DNA of 51,284 bases from Bacteroidota bacterium (GCA_023392125.1 JAEVZS010000001.1:1-51284); one strand, 5' to 3'. Positions 26,902 to 37,537 are shown, counted from the first letter of the stretch. The notes: generated by a model from the letters alone, not told the origin. Made by a program: numbers and translations.

Positions 26902-29900
26902 TTACTTCTTAATTATTTTTCTGGTCTCAATCTGATCTCCTGAAATAACTTTCAGAATGTATACACCAGAGCTCATTCTTAACTCAGACAAGTTTAGTTC
27001 TCTGCTGGATTCGATCGGCATTGATCCGGAGTAATACTCTTTACCGCTCATGTCGGTAATGATTACCTGGGAAGTAGCTGATGCGTCTCCGGAAACATTA
27101 ATTACTATGTTATTGTCTGCAGGATTCGGATAGGTTTCTATGTTCGAAATCCTTAAGGAGCTGACAATATAGAAAGTAATTTCACTTGTCGGACCAGAGA
27201 TACCGGTAGCATTCAATTCTGAATATGGAGTTGTTTTCAGAACGTATGTACCAGGAGCCGGGCAGCACCATGGCGTATAATCTCCGTTAATATCAGAGAA
27301 TAGTGAGAATGGAACCTCATTTTCTATTCTGTCATAATTATTATCGGAGAAATCGAAATATACGCTATGAGTTACGTTATTGGCGTTGGCTCTGATGCTT
27401 ATCTGACTTGGCAGATTTGCCAGGTTAAGCGTTTGACCATTGACAAGCGGTCCGATATCAGTATTTGTACCTGCATTTACCAGAGTATATGATACTATGG
27501 TCGGTATGCGGCTGTCTATGATTTGGAACTCGATTGCCTGGCCTACGCCGGCAGATCCGCTGGCATTGTTGCCAGTATATGGTGTTGCAGACAGGTTATA
27601 AGTGCCAACATTGGCACAACACCAGGAGTTGTAGTTGCCATTATTGTCTCCGAAAAGAGCAAATGGCGCACCATTCTCGGTTCTTCCTCCCGGATGAGCA
27701 GAGAAGATAAATACAACACTCTTTGTTGTTGCCAGGTCATATACGTTTGCACGGATATTGATTCCTGCCGGCAGAGTTGCCAGATCAAGTATATCACCAT
27801 CATACAGAGTGGCAATATCTGTGTTGTTGGTAGCATTAACCAGCGTAAACGAGGTTACTGCGTTCTGGCATACCTGAACAGTTACTGAAGCAGAAGATCT
27901 CGAAGAACTTGAGCATCCGCCCAATGTAGCTTCTGCATAGTAAGTTGTGCTGGAGGTAAGCACGGGACTTGTAAATGAACTGCCGGTATGGACCGGTGTT
28001 CCGCCTGATGCTGCAGTATACCAGTTGATGGTTGCTCCCGGGTCAGCAGTAGCTGTAAAGGAAGCAGTTTCACCAGCGCATATGGTTCTGCTAGAAGGTG
28101 TAACTACCGGAGCCGAAGGAGCAGCATTTATGGTAACAACTGCCGGACTTCTTGACACAAGGCTCGTACAGCTTCCTATAGTTGCTTCCGCATAATAGGT
28201 AGCCGGAGAGGTCAGAGCAGGAGTTGTAAAACTGCTTCCTGTATGGACAGGCGTACCTCCTGATGCTACAGCATACCAGTTGATGCTTGCTCCAGGCGAA
28301 GAAGTAGCACTAAACGTAGCAGTCTGTCCGGAGCAAATGCTCTCTGTCGGAGGAGATACTACAGGCGCACTTGGAGCAGAAGTGATGGTTACACTGGCTG
28401 CTGTTCTTGTAGCGCTTGTGCAGGTACCGGAGATTGCTTCAACATAATACGTCGTATTGGCGGTCAGGGCAGGAGTGGTAAATGAGCTGCCTGTAGCAAT
28501 AGGCGTTCCGCCTGATGCTGCTGTATACCAGCTGAATGTACCTGTACCGCTTGCAGTAAATGTAGCAGTCTGCCCGGAGCATATAGAAGCGCTTGGCGGG
28601 GTTACTGTCGGAGCCGAAGGTGCAGTAGTAACTGTAACGTTTACAGCTGTCCTTGTCGCGCTTGAGCAGCTTCCTGAAGTAGCGCTTACATAATACGTGG
28701 TATTTGATGTGAGCGCCGGGGTAGTATAGGTACTTCCTGTAAATATGGCAGTGCCACCTGAAGGTACGGTATACCAGCTGAATGTACCTGTTCCACTTGC
28801 AGTAAATGTAGCAGTCTGTCCGGAGCAGATAGAAGCACTTGAAGGTGTAACTGTTGGAGCAGACGGTGCAGAATTTACTGTAACATTCACAGCTGTTCTT
28901 GTAGCACTGGTACATGTTCCGGAAGTTGCACTTACATAATACGTAGTATTAGATGTCAATGCCGGAGTTGTAAACGTGTTTCCTGTGTAAACAGGTGTTC
29001 CGCCTGATGCGACAATATACCAGCTAAATGTGCCGGTTCCGCTTGCAGTAAATGTAGCAGTCTGTCCGGAGCAGATAGAAGCGCTTGACGGTGTTACCGT
29101 TGGTGCGGCCGGAGTCGCATTTACTGTAACAGTAACCGCTGTTCTTGTCGCGCTGGCACAGCTTCCTGAAGTGGCACCTGCATAGTAGGTTGTTGTAGCA
29201 GTCAGCGCCGGAGTGGTAAATGAGCTGCCCGTAGCAATTGCTGTTCCGCCTGAAGGTACGGTATACCAGCTAAATGTACCGGTACCGCTTGCAGTAAATG
29301 TAGCCGTCTGCCCGGAGCAGATAGAAGCGCTTGACGGTGTAACCGTTGGTGCGGCCGGAACCGGATTTACAGTAACGGTAACTGCTCTGCGGTTTGTACT
29401 GGAGCATGCGCCGTTGTTGGCTGCTACATAATACGTAGTAGTAGCGGTCAGAGCCGGAGTAGTAAAGGTGTTTCCGGTAAATATCGGACTACCTCCGGAT
29501 GATGTCGCATACCACCAGCCAGTGCTGCCGGAAGGAGCAGTCATATTGAAGATAGCTGTCTGTCCAGAGCATATAGTTGCGCTGGCAGGAGATACCGTTG
29601 GTGTTGCCGGAACACTTCTGACCTGAATGCTTACCGGTGTTCTCGGGCTTGCACAGCTTCCCTGAATCACATCTGCATAGAAAGTAATGTTTGATGTTAA
29701 AACAGGTGTGGTATAGGTTGTACCCGTATACAGAGGAGTGCCTCCGGAAGGAACGATATACCATCTGGCAGTACCGGGAGGAGATGTTACTGTAAGTGTA
29801 GTAGTCTGTCCGGAACAAATAGTGTCAGCAGCTGGCACTACGATCGGTGCAACCGGAGTCGGATTTACAGTGACAGTAACTGCTGTTCTTGTTACACTAG

Positions 29901-32900
29901 CACAACTTCCCAACTGGGCTTCTGCATAGTAGGTAGTAGTAGATGTCAGTACCGGAGTGGTAAAACTGTTGCCGGTATGAACAGCGCTTCCTCCTGAGGG
30001 AGCTGTATACCAGCTAATATTACCACCACTTACGGAAGATGTAAATGTAGCAGTTCTTCCGGAGCAGATTGTTGCACTAGATGGTGTAACTGTTGGTGCA
30101 ACCGGAGTTGGATTTACAGTTACAGCAAGCGATGTTCTTGCAGCACTTGCACATGCACCATCATTAGACTCAGCATAGTAAGTAGTAGTGCTTGTCAGTG
30201 CAGGGGTTGTGAAGCTGCTTCCTGTAGCGACCGGCGAACCACCGGAAGGGGAAGTAAACCAGCTAAACGAAGCTCCTACCGGAGCCGATGCATTGAATGT
30301 AACAGTTTGTCCTGCACAGATGGTGGTATCTGTCGGTGTTACGGTCGGAGCACTTGGTCTTGGCAATACAGTTACCTCCAGCTGGGTACGTGTGCTGCTT
30401 GCACATGCACCGTCATTGGACTCGGCATAGTAGGTAGTATTGCTTGTCAGCGCAGGAGTTGTGAAGCTGCTTTCTGTAGCGACCGGCGAACCACCGGAAG
30501 GGGAAGTAAACCAGCTAAACGAAGCTCCCGCCGGAGCCGATGCATTGAATGTAACAGTTTGTCCTGCACAGATTGTAGTATCTGTCGGAGTTACAGTCGG
30601 AGCAACCGGAGTAGGCAGTACAGTTACCTCCAGCTGGGTACGTGTGCTGCTTGCGCATGCACCGTCATTGGACTCGGCATAGTAGGTAGTATTGCTTGTC
30701 AGCGCAGGAGTTGTGAAGCTGCTTCCTGTAGCGACCGGCGAACCACCGGAAGGGGAAGTAAACCAGCTAAACGAAGCTCCCGCCGGAGCCGATGCATTGA
30801 ACGTAACAGTTTGTCCTGCACAGATGGTAGTATCTGTCGGTGTTACAGTCGGAGCAACCGGAGTAGGCAGTACAGTTACCTCCAGCTGGGTACGTGTGCT
30901 GCTTGCACATGAGCCGTCATTGGACTCTGCATAGAAAGTGGTATCGGAAGTCAATACACCTGTGGTGAAATTGTCTCCGATAGCGATCACTGATCCACCT
31001 GCAGGCTCAGTATACCAGAAGAATACTGCTCCGGAGGGTGCTGTAGCATTGAACGTAACAGTTTGTCCTGCACAGATGGTAGTATCTGTCGGTGTTACAG
31101 TCGGAGCAACCGGAGTAGACAGTACAGTTACCTCCAGCTGAGTACGGCTACCGCTTGCGCATGCACCGTCATTGGATTCAGCATAGAAGGTAGTGTCTGC
31201 AGTCAGAGCACCGGTAGTAAAGCTGCTTCCTGTAGCAACCGGAGTGCCACCGATAGCCTCGGTATACCAGTTGAATGAAGCTCCTGCCGGAGCCGATGCA
31301 TTGAACGTAACAGTTTGTCCTGCGCAGATGGTGGTATCTGTCGGTGTTACGGTTGGGGCAGCCGGAGTAGGCAGTACAGTTACCTCCAACTCGGTACGCG
31401 TGCCACTTGGACAGGTTCCGTCATTGGACTCTACATAGAAAGTGGTATCGGAAGTCAATATACCTGTGGTGAAATTGTCTCCGATAGCGATCACCGATCC
31501 ACCTGCAGGCTCAGTATACCAGAAGAATACTGCTCCCGCCGGTGCTGTAGCATTGAATGTAACAGTTTGTCCTGCACAGATGGTGGTATCCGTTGGAGTT
31601 ACAGTAGGTGCTGCCGGAGCAGGGTTTACCGTAATATCGAGCTGGGTACGGGTACTGCTTGGACAGGTCCCGTTATTGGATTCTACATAAAAAGTGGTAT
31701 CGGAAGTTAACGCACCTGTGGTGAAGTTGTCCCCGATAGCGATCACCGATCCGCCTGCAGGCTCAGTATACCAGAAGAATACTGCTCCGGAGGGAGCTGT
31801 AGCGTTGAAGCTTACTGTTTCACCAGCGCAAATGGTTGTATCGGTCGGAGATACAGTAGGTGCTGCCGGAGAGTTATTGATAGTAACTTCTACCTGAGTA
31901 CGGGTACTGCTTGGACAGGTCCCGTCATTGGACTCTACATAAAAAGTGGTATCGGAAGTTAATGCACCTGTGGTGAAGTTGTCTCCGATAGCGATCACCG
32001 ATCCGCCTGTGGGTTCAGTATACCAGAAGAATGTTGCTCCCGCCGGTGCTGTAGCATTGAATGTAACAGTTTGTCCGGCACAGATTGTCGTATCTGTCGG
32101 AGATACGGTAGGTGTTGCCGGAGCAGGGTTTACAGTTACCTCTACCTGGGTACGGGTGTCGCTGGCGCAGGTCCCGTCATTGGACTCTACATAGAAAGTA
32201 GTATCGGAAGTTAATGCACCTGTGGTGAAGTTGTCTCCGATAGCGATCACCGATCCGCCTGTGGGTTCAGTATACCAGAAGAATGTTGCTCCCGCCGGTG
32301 CCGTAGCATTGAAGGTTACGGTTTCGCCTGCACAAACTGTTGTGTCAGTCGGAGTAACTGTCGGTGCTGCTACTGATTCATTTACGGTTACGTTGACCTG
32401 AGTACGAGTGGGACTGGTACAGGTGCCATCGTTTGATTCAGCATAAAAAGCCGTATCACTGTTAAGTGGTCCGGTAGTATAATTGTCCCCGATAGCAATC
32501 ACGGAACCGCCTGTAGGCTGAGTGTACCAGAAGATGGTACTGCCAGAAGACGGAACATTAAACGTTACGGTCTCACCTGCACAAATCGTTGTGTCGGAAG
32601 GAGTAACTATCGGAGCTGCGGGGCCTGCTGACTTGGTTTCAGCATAATAAACCCTGAATCCGTCCAGAAGTCCTACCAATTGCGAGGACAGCGTAATTTT
32701 CACTCTGTCAAAATTGTCATCAGGTTTCAGCCGGACAACGATTCTGCTTGCTCCGTCCACAATACGCACTTGCAGTATGGATGAAGTCAGTACAGTGGCA
32801 TCCGGATTGGGTACAGCTCCATTGAAGGTCTGTACGGTAACACCCTGAAAGATGTTTAGATCGATCAGGGCATTGTCACTTCCGATGCCAATGAGCAGAG

Positions 32901-33198
32901 AGTCACAGCCATCGCTGGTCGTGACAGAAGGAAAGATTAACGTCTGTTCCACGGATACCCCCAGCAGACCTGCTGTAATGGTAAATGTAGAATAGGTTGA
33001 TGTAGTGCCATCAACAGCATTATTGGGATTTACTACACCGCATAGCACACATAAACCGTTGACCTGGTTTGTTTGTGTGTTGGCGTATGTCTGTGCATTG
33101 CTTCGCTGGCTATAAAAAATCAGCAGCAAAAGCAATATGCTTAACAGGCCAGACCTGGGTATACCGGTCAGCCATCGATAGAGTGTTAAATTAAACAT
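26902..33198 (-). CDS. giant secreted protein with 19 Ig-like repeats and T9SS sorting domain
   Basis: A 2098-residue surface or secreted protein. The signal peptide (core LLSILLLLLIFYS) ends near residue 35. A beta domain with LCVLCGVVNPNNAVDG (about 40-190) resembles a discoidin-like or coat domain. Nineteen Ig-like repeats of 82-85 residues follow (about 193-1775), each with two cysteines in TICAGQT and DGACASS-type contexts, able to form one disulfide. Two related modules of about 110 residues come next, each with a Trp-Cys-Cys motif. The last 80 residues are a type A T9SS C-terminal domain (NIETYPNPADN, SSGVYILKVISGD, ETRKIIKK). It is probably exported by the type IX system and anchored to the surface, serving adhesion or gliding. 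The role is inferred from architecture. Confidence 0.92.
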   Translation of the reverse strand: MFNLTLYRWLTGIPRSGLLSILLLLLIFYSQRSNAQTYANTQTNQVNGLCVLCGVVNPNNAVDGTTSTYSTFTITAGLLGVSVEQTLIFPSVTTSDGCDSLLIGIGSDNALIDLNIFQGVTVQTFNGAVPNPDATVLTSSILQVRIVDGASRIVVRLKPDDNFDRVKITLSSQLVGLLDGFRVYYAETKSAGPAAPIVTPSDTTICAGETVTFNVPSSGSTIFWYTQPTGGSVIAIGDNYTTGPLNSDTAFYAESNDGTCTSPTRTQVNVTVNESVAAPTVTPTDTTVCAGETVTFNATAPAGATFFWYTEPTGGSVIAIGDNFTTGALTSDTTFYVESNDGTCASDTRTQVEVTVNPAPATPTVSPTDTTICAGQTVTFNATAPAGATFFWYTEPTGGSVIAIGDNFTTGALTSDTTFYVESNDGTCPSSTRTQVEVTINNSPAAPTVSPTDTTICAGETVSFNATAPSGAVFFWYTEPAGGSVIAIGDNFTTGALTSDTTFYVESNNGTCPSSTRTQLDITVNPAPAAPTVTPTDTTICAGQTVTFNATAPAGAVFFWYTEPAGGSVIAIGDNFTTGILTSDTTFYVESNDGTCPSGTRTELEVTVLPTPAAPTVTPTDTTICAGQTVTFNASAPAGASFNWYTEAIGGTPVATGSSFTTGALTADTTFYAESNDGACASGSRTQLEVTVLSTPVAPTVTPTDTTICAGQTVTFNATAPSGAVFFWYTEPAGGSVIAIGDNFTTGVLTSDTTFYAESNDGSCASSTRTQLEVTVLPTPVAPTVTPTDTTICAGQTVTFNASAPAGASFSWFTSPSGGSPVATGSSFTTPALTSNTTYYAESNDGACASSTRTQLEVTVLPTPVAPTVTPTDTTICAGQTVTFNASAPAGASFSWFTSPSGGSPVATESSFTTPALTSNTTYYAESNDGACASSTRTQLEVTVLPRPSAPTVTPTDTTICAGQTVTFNASAPVGASFSWFTSPSGGSPVATGSSFTTPALTSTTTYYAESNDGACASAARTSLAVTVNPTPVAPTVTPSSATICSGRTATFTSSVSGGNISWYTAPSGGSAVHTGNSFTTPVLTSTTTYYAEAQLGSCASVTRTAVTVTVNPTPVAPIVVPAADTICSGQTTTLTVTSPPGTARWYIVPSGGTPLYTGTTYTTPVLTSNITFYADVIQGSCASPRTPVSIQVRSVPATPTVSPASATICSGQTAIFNMTAPSGSTGWWYATSSGGSPIFTGNTFTTPALTATTTYYVAANNGACSSTNRRAVTVTVNPVPAAPTVTPSSASICSGQTATFTASGTGTFSWYTVPSGGTAIATGSSFTTPALTATTTYYAGATSGSCASATRTAVTVTVNATPAAPTVTPSSASICSGQTATFTASGTGTFSWYIVASGGTPVYTGNTFTTPALTSNTTYYVSATSGTCTSATRTAVNVTVNSAPSAPTVTPSSASICSGQTATFTASGTGTFSWYTVPSGGTAIFTGSTYTTPALTSNTTYYVSATSGSCSSATRTAVNVTVTTAPSAPTVTPPSASICSGQTATFTASGTGTFSWYTAASGGTPIATGSSFTTPALTANTTYYVEAISGTCTSATRTAASVTITSAPSAPVVSPPTESICSGQTATFSATSSPGASINWYAVASGGTPVHTGSSFTTPALTSPATYYAEATIGSCTSLVSRSPAVVTINAAPSAPVVTPSSRTICAGETASFTATADPGATINWYTAASGGTPVHTGSSFTSPVLTSSTTYYAEATLGGCSSSSRSSASVTVQVCQNAVTSFTLVNATNNTDIATLYDGDILDLATLPAGINIRANVYDLATTKSVVFIFSAHPGGRTENGAPFALFGDNNGNYNSWCCANVGTYNLSATPYTGNNASGSAGVGQAIEFQIIDSRIPTIVSYTLVNAGTNTDIGPLVNGQTLNLANLPSQISIRANANNVTHSVYFDFSDNNYDRIENEVPFSLFSDINGDYTPWCCPAPGTYVLKTTPYSELNATGISGPTSEITFYIVSSLRISNIETYPNPADNNIVINVSGDASATSQVIITDMSGKEYYSGSMPIESSRELNLSELRMSSGVYILKVISGDQIETRKIIKK
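27870..32622 (-). repeat. 19 tandem repeats of about 250 bp
   Basis: The DNA coding for the Ig-like domains repeats with a period of 246-255 bp. Two subfamilies are clear: the N-terminal repeats (PTDTTICAGQTVTFNA) and the C-terminal ones (PSSASICSGQTATFTASG). Repeats 8, 9 and 10 (near 30160-30930) are almost identical at the DNA level, which indicates recent duplication or gene conversion. Such arrays expand and contract by recombination and are easily miscounted in assembly. Confidence 0.95.
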
Positions 33199-33725
33199 AA
33201 GCTGTGTTTTTGGTTGAAAATAAAATTTGGGGTAAGCGCGCTTACTTATTAACTAGTTGTTACAAAACTAAATATGAATAATAGTAAATCCAAGCAAATT
33301 TATTTTATTATTTAAGTTACTCGTTTATTACATCGTGAATATACGTTATGTGAAGGCTATGTTCAGCCGGAATATAGTTTTAAGACGAGAAATGGGAGCA
33401 GCCTGGGCTGATGTATGATGCCCCAAAATAAAAATTGAATTTTTTCAAGAAAATGACTCCGGTAATCCGGGTGCGTCGGGTTACGGAAAACAGTTGTTTT
33501 ATTCAGAAATTCACTGAGTATGCCGGAATAATTTTAAAAATGCTGATACAATGTGGTTGTGACCGGGGATGATAGCTTGCTAGGGCAGACACATAAGGGT
33601 TATTGTCGGGGAGGATGCGGAAGACCGGTAGAAGATTGCTTTTTTTAGGAAAATTTAGGCTTTTTTTAAGGGATATTTAAGAGGGAGAATGAGTGAATCT
33701 ATAATAAACATGATAAATTTGAAGA
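33199..33725. other. divergent promoter region of the Ig-repeat and lipoprotein genes
   Basis: About 530 nt between two divergent genes. Apart from the palindrome listed separately I see no gene, RNA or repeat in it. Confidence 0.5.
33232..33245. promoter_or_regulatory. perfect 14-bp palindrome upstream of the Ig-repeat gene
   Basis: GTAAGCGCGCTTAC is a perfect palindrome 34 bp before the ATG of the giant protein gene, in an otherwise AT-rich stretch. Position and symmetry suit an operator for a dimeric regulator. Confidence 0.4.
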
Positions 33726-34709
33726 ATGAAGATTCGGAATATCTTGTTTTATGTTTTGATATGGCTTGTTTTTTTATCTTCCTGCAGGAGCCTGAAGTCC
33801 GTAGATAATCACTTGGCCCGGAGTAATTGTAATCAGCATAACATAAATGAATACTCCAGAGAAAGACTTCCGGAAGCTTTGTCGGTCCGACAACTGGATA
33901 CTCTTCTGACAAATCGTTTTTCTCTGCAAAGTCTGCATGTTGCCAACGCTATCGGAATTCTCGAACCGCTCAGAAATTTCATTGGTGCCCAGAAGGAATA
34001 TGAGCATGATCCGTCGATTGAAAACAGAATTCGTCTTCTGGAGATGAATCAATATATTAATCAGCGGATTAATATGGCTTCGCTGGAGGTTTCGGCGGTG
34101 GCTTCGGAACTGGATTGTGAAGAAGAACGGACAGCGCAGGTTGCCAATTATCTTAAAAACATGGAAGATGATGCGGAAACACGGCTTACGGTAGGTGTAA
34201 TTGTTACTGGTGCGGCAGGAGCTATTGTATCTGGCATACTCCTGGTAAGAAATCATGATGAGCAGATGGTGGAATACATCGGACTGGGCACCGGTATTGC
34301 AGAAGCCATTCTGGGTGTGGCCATTTTGCTCAACAAGCGTAAAGTATTGTTTGAGCATGAACGAAATGCGTTGAAGGATGTATGGGAAGGCCGCGAAATA
34401 TCCTCGATTTTTCCTGCGTCCATATGGTTTTATCTGAATAATTATAATCCTTCGTTACAGGACAAACACTCGCTGAGGTATAAGATCATAGAAAAATGGA
34501 TGGGATTCGGACAAATTGCGGAAGCCGGAAAAAATAATAAGAGAAAACTGCTCAGTCTTTATTTTGGTAATGGTGGTAAATATACGTCTGAACAGCTGAG
34601 AAACAGGGCGAATATGTATGACCAGCTGGAATCCTATATTAATCTTATGAAGCAGGATCTGAAAAGACTCGCAGTCGAATTTGAAATCATTACCATTATA
34701 TCACGATGA
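33726..34709 (+). CDS. uncharacterised lipoprotein
   Basis: A 327-residue protein beginning with a lipoprotein signal peptide, IRNILFYVLIWLVFLSSC, cleaved before Cys20. The body is largely alpha-helical. It holds two glycine-rich hydrophobic stretches near 150-168 (TVGVIVTGAAGAIVSGILLV) and 180-200 (GLGTGIAEAILGVAILL), which could form a membrane hairpin. No family is recognised. The stop overlaps the next start by 4 nt (ATGA), so the two genes are translationally coupled. Confidence 0.8.
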   Translation: MKIRNILFYVLIWLVFLSSCRSLKSVDNHLARSNCNQHNINEYSRERLPEALSVRQLDTLLTNRFSLQSLHVANAIGILEPLRNFIGAQKEYEHDPSIENRIRLLEMNQYINQRINMASLEVSAVASELDCEEERTAQVANYLKNMEDDAETRLTVGVIVTGAAGAIVSGILLVRNHDEQMVEYIGLGTGIAEAILGVAILLNKRKVLFEHERNALKDVWEGREISSIFPASIWFYLNNYNPSLQDKHSLRYKIIEKWMGFGQIAEAGKNNKRKLLSLYFGNGGKYTSEQLRNRANMYDQLESYINLMKQDLKRLAVEFEIITIISR

Positions 34710-35152
34710 AGTTTCTTTTGCTGATTTTTTTCAAATTAATTGTCATATCCGGTATTATAGGACAAGATCTTGCTCCGCGTGATGTACCGGAAAAAGTTCG
34801 TAGCGCTTTTGAAAGCAGGTACCCTGATACATATGTATATGAATGGGAATATAAAAGAAAAACAGGCTTCTATGAAGCCGAATTCATGTACAAAGGAATC
34901 AGGCATGAAGCCTGTTTTACGGATGAAGGAGTATGGATTGCGACAGAAAAGGAATTGAAAAAAAGTGATCTGCCGGAAGCAGTTCTGAATGCTTTGGAAA
35001 AATCAGCATATGGCGACTGGAAAGTTGATGAAGTGACAATGCATGAGTCTGAAAAGATTCCAGTAGTGTATGAGATTGAAATAAAAAAAGGAAAACGTGA
35101 ACTAGACTTGTATTTTTTTCCGGACGGAAAGCTGATGCAGGTGAAAAAGTGA
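34706..35152 (+). CDS. PepSY-like secreted protein
   Basis: A 148-residue exported protein with a signal peptide ending near residue 20. Two PepSY-like repeats follow, recognisable as VPEKVRSAFESRYPD..WEYK...YEAEF (about 28-60) and LPEAVLNALEKSAYGDWKVDEV..YEIEIKKG (about 92-135). Bacteroidota carry many such small periplasmic proteins, thought to bind or inhibit other proteins, without a proven role. It is coupled to the preceding lipoprotein gene and likely works with it. Confidence 0.82.
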   Translation: MKFLLLIFFKLIVISGIIGQDLAPRDVPEKVRSAFESRYPDTYVYEWEYKRKTGFYEAEFMYKGIRHEACFTDEGVWIATEKELKKSDLPEAVLNALEKSAYGDWKVDEVTMHESEKIPVVYEIEIKKGKRELDLYFFPDGKLMQVKK

Positions 35153-35299
35153 AAAAACGTACAAACCGGGAGTTGATTTTATTATGCAAATAAATACGTA
35201 TTTTTGCCGGTAATTATTCTTTATATGATTTTTTTGGACTTTTTTATCATTGCATACCCTGTGTTGGTATCGTGATTTTGTATTCGTAATTTTCAATCT

Positions 35300-37528
35300 A
35301 TGAGATTTTTATATTTGCTTATAGCTGCATGTATCGGAGCCGGTGTATTCTGGTTCTATTTTGATGTCCGGATTCTGGATCCTGCCAATGCTGAGTGGCT
35401 GTTTGCCAATGGCGGAGACGGTATTCAGCATTATCTGGGGAGTTATGCTTTCAGATCAGACTCCTGGCATTTTCCGATAACAAAAACTACCTGGATCAAT
35501 TATCCGGAAGGAGTCTCAATTATTTACACAGATTCCAATCCTCTTCTGTCTATACTGGCCAAACTGTTCCGACCTGTATTTCCGCCGGAATATCAGTTTT
35601 TCGGGATCTGGTTTCTGTTATGCTGGATATTGCAAAGCGTTTTTGGTTTTTTGCTGGTCAGAAAGCTGACCGGTGATACATTGTACGCTCTTTTGGGCGG
35701 AGTTCTGTTCTGCTTACTACCTGCCCTGATCTTTCGTATAGGACATGCCAACCTGGTGGCTTTCTGGCTGATTATATGGGCTGTTTATGTTTGTGTTGAC
35801 AATGAGCTGAGTGCGGGTAAAAAACTTTTTCTTTTTTTTCTGATCGCTTCGATCGCTTCTATGGTTCATGCCTATCTCTGCAATATGAGTCTGATCATAG
35901 CAATATTATGGGGCATACGATATCTGCTGAAGCTATACAAAAACAGAAAAGAAGCAGAAGGAAAAAGAGCGCTGTATGCTTTTATAAGCCGGGGGGGAGT
36001 TTATCTTCTGTTTTTTCTGGTGTTTATATGGGGCCTGGGCTATTTTTATAACCGGCCTCAGAGCAGCGGTCTGCTGGGATTTGGCTATTACTCCATGAAT
36101 ATGCTGAGTCCGGTCAATCCGGGGTATCCGAATATATTTAAGCTACCTGTTTTTGCAATTACAGACGGGCAGTATGAAGGGTATAATTACCTTGGGGCAG
36201 GTGTGCTGACATTAATTGTCCTGGCTGTTGTGCTTGGCAGCAGAAAAAAAAGACTATGGCCTGTTTCATGGCCGGCCTGGGTAGTACTGCTCGCTGTTGC
36301 CGGTTTTGTTCTTTTTTACAAAAATAACTCTCTGAGCTATGGGCTCAAGCTTACGGGCATTGGCATCGTAGCGATCTATATGTATTGTTTTGCCCTTGTC
36401 AGGCAAATAGGTGACCGATCGGTTTTCTGGCTGATCCTTCCGGCTACGGTTTGTTTTCTGATAGCGTTGTCTCATATCGGATATATGGGAAGTTATCTGA
36501 TATACGAAATCAATTTGAACGAAAATGCTTTTTATTCCGGAATCTTCCGGACGATGCGCTCTTCGGGCAGGTTTTTCTGGGTTACTGCACTTATACTACT
36601 TTCTGTGGTGTTAGTGCTCGTGTACAAAAATGTACGGTACAAGGCTGTTGCGTATGCAATACTGGTCCTGGCAGTAGTATTGCAGCTTGCGGATATGTCG
36701 TATCGGTATAAGTCTGTGAATGCAGGAGACAGGAGGTATGTCAATCCTTTGAATGAAAAGGAAAAAGCGATGATCCGGAGTGCAAAATTTCTGAATTTTC
36801 TGGGTGGGGTTGATCTGCATATTGCAGGGTTTGCTTTGCTTAACGGGATAAAAGTAAATAATTTTTATACGGCCCATGCAGAAGGTAAGCTGACCAGGAA
36901 AAAAATGGAGCAGTTACGTGAAAACTTTACCGGACTTCGCTCAGATACTATGTTTCTGTTTCATGTGAATGAACTGGCTGTGCATAAGACTTACGGATTG
37001 ACAGAGCGATTTTACGGTGGTTATTTTGTGTCTCCTTCCGAAGACTATCCTGCAGATGATCCTGCCATGTATGTAACCCGAACTGTAACAGATACCTTGT
37101 CATTCCTTATGAAAATGATAAAGAATAGGCCTGTGGTTGTTTTGTGTGTTGCAGATGAGGCGAGTCTTCGGATGAATTCGTTTTTTACACATTGCATGGA
37201 TAGCGAATTCGGTACTGCCATGCGTCAACTGGGTTACAGAGACTCTTATCTTGCCCTCTTTGTTAATGGACAGCTGTACGAGGAGCTTCGTTCGGAAACG
37301 GATCCGGTCAGTATGGCGGACAGTGTTTTAAATCAGGCATTATTTATAAAGAGTTGTGGTGCGGAAAAATCTGAGCCTCAGGGTGTGGTCTGGCGGATAA
37401 ACGATACCGAGATAATTCAGCAGGCCAGAGGGTTGAATGTATTGGCGCTTGACTCTGTCAGTACTTCAGGGACTCCGTATTATCTGTTTAGCAATCTGGA
37501 TACTCATGCCTTTGATTATCCTTTTTAG
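35300..37528 (+). CDS. DUF6311-type polytopic membrane protein
   Basis: A 742-residue protein with about a dozen membrane helices in residues 1-480 and a soluble C-terminal part (480-742). The start region ANGGDGIQHYLGSYAFRSD (about 36-54) with its Asp, followed by WINYPEGVSIIYTDSNPLLS, is typical of DUF6311 proteins and resembles the first extracytoplasmic loop of GT-C glycosyltransferases. A sugar transferase role in envelope polysaccharide synthesis is plausible but not proven. No other glycan genes are adjacent. It ends with a strong terminator. Confidence 0.78.
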   Translation: MRFLYLLIAACIGAGVFWFYFDVRILDPANAEWLFANGGDGIQHYLGSYAFRSDSWHFPITKTTWINYPEGVSIIYTDSNPLLSILAKLFRPVFPPEYQFFGIWFLLCWILQSVFGFLLVRKLTGDTLYALLGGVLFCLLPALIFRIGHANLVAFWLIIWAVYVCVDNELSAGKKLFLFFLIASIASMVHAYLCNMSLIIAILWGIRYLLKLYKNRKEAEGKRALYAFISRGGVYLLFFLVFIWGLGYFYNRPQSSGLLGFGYYSMNMLSPVNPGYPNIFKLPVFAITDGQYEGYNYLGAGVLTLIVLAVVLGSRKKRLWPVSWPAWVVLLAVAGFVLFYKNNSLSYGLKLTGIGIVAIYMYCFALVRQIGDRSVFWLILPATVCFLIALSHIGYMGSYLIYEINLNENAFYSGIFRTMRSSGRFFWVTALILLSVVLVLVYKNVRYKAVAYAILVLAVVLQLADMSYRYKSVNAGDRRYVNPLNEKEKAMIRSAKFLNFLGGVDLHIAGFALLNGIKVNNFYTAHAEGKLTRKKMEQLRENFTGLRSDTMFLFHVNELAVHKTYGLTERFYGGYFVSPSEDYPADDPAMYVTRTVTDTLSFLMKMIKNRPVVVLCVADEASLRMNSFFTHCMDSEFGTAMRQLGYRDSYLALFVNGQLYEELRSETDPVSMADSVLNQALFIKSCGAEKSEPQGVVWRINDTEIIQQARGLNVLALDSVSTSGTPYYLFSNLDTHAFDYPF

Positions 37529-37537
37529 ATTATCGCA

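Noticed and set aside
28457..32194. Many 60-200-codon plus-strand frames across the repeat region
   Set aside because: They repeat with the same 250-bp period and are antisense to the Ig-like repeats; the minus-strand product has real domains.
27870..32622. CRISPR-like or satellite array
   Set aside because: The period is about 250 bp, fully coding, and repeats diverge at third positions, so this is protein-domain repetition.
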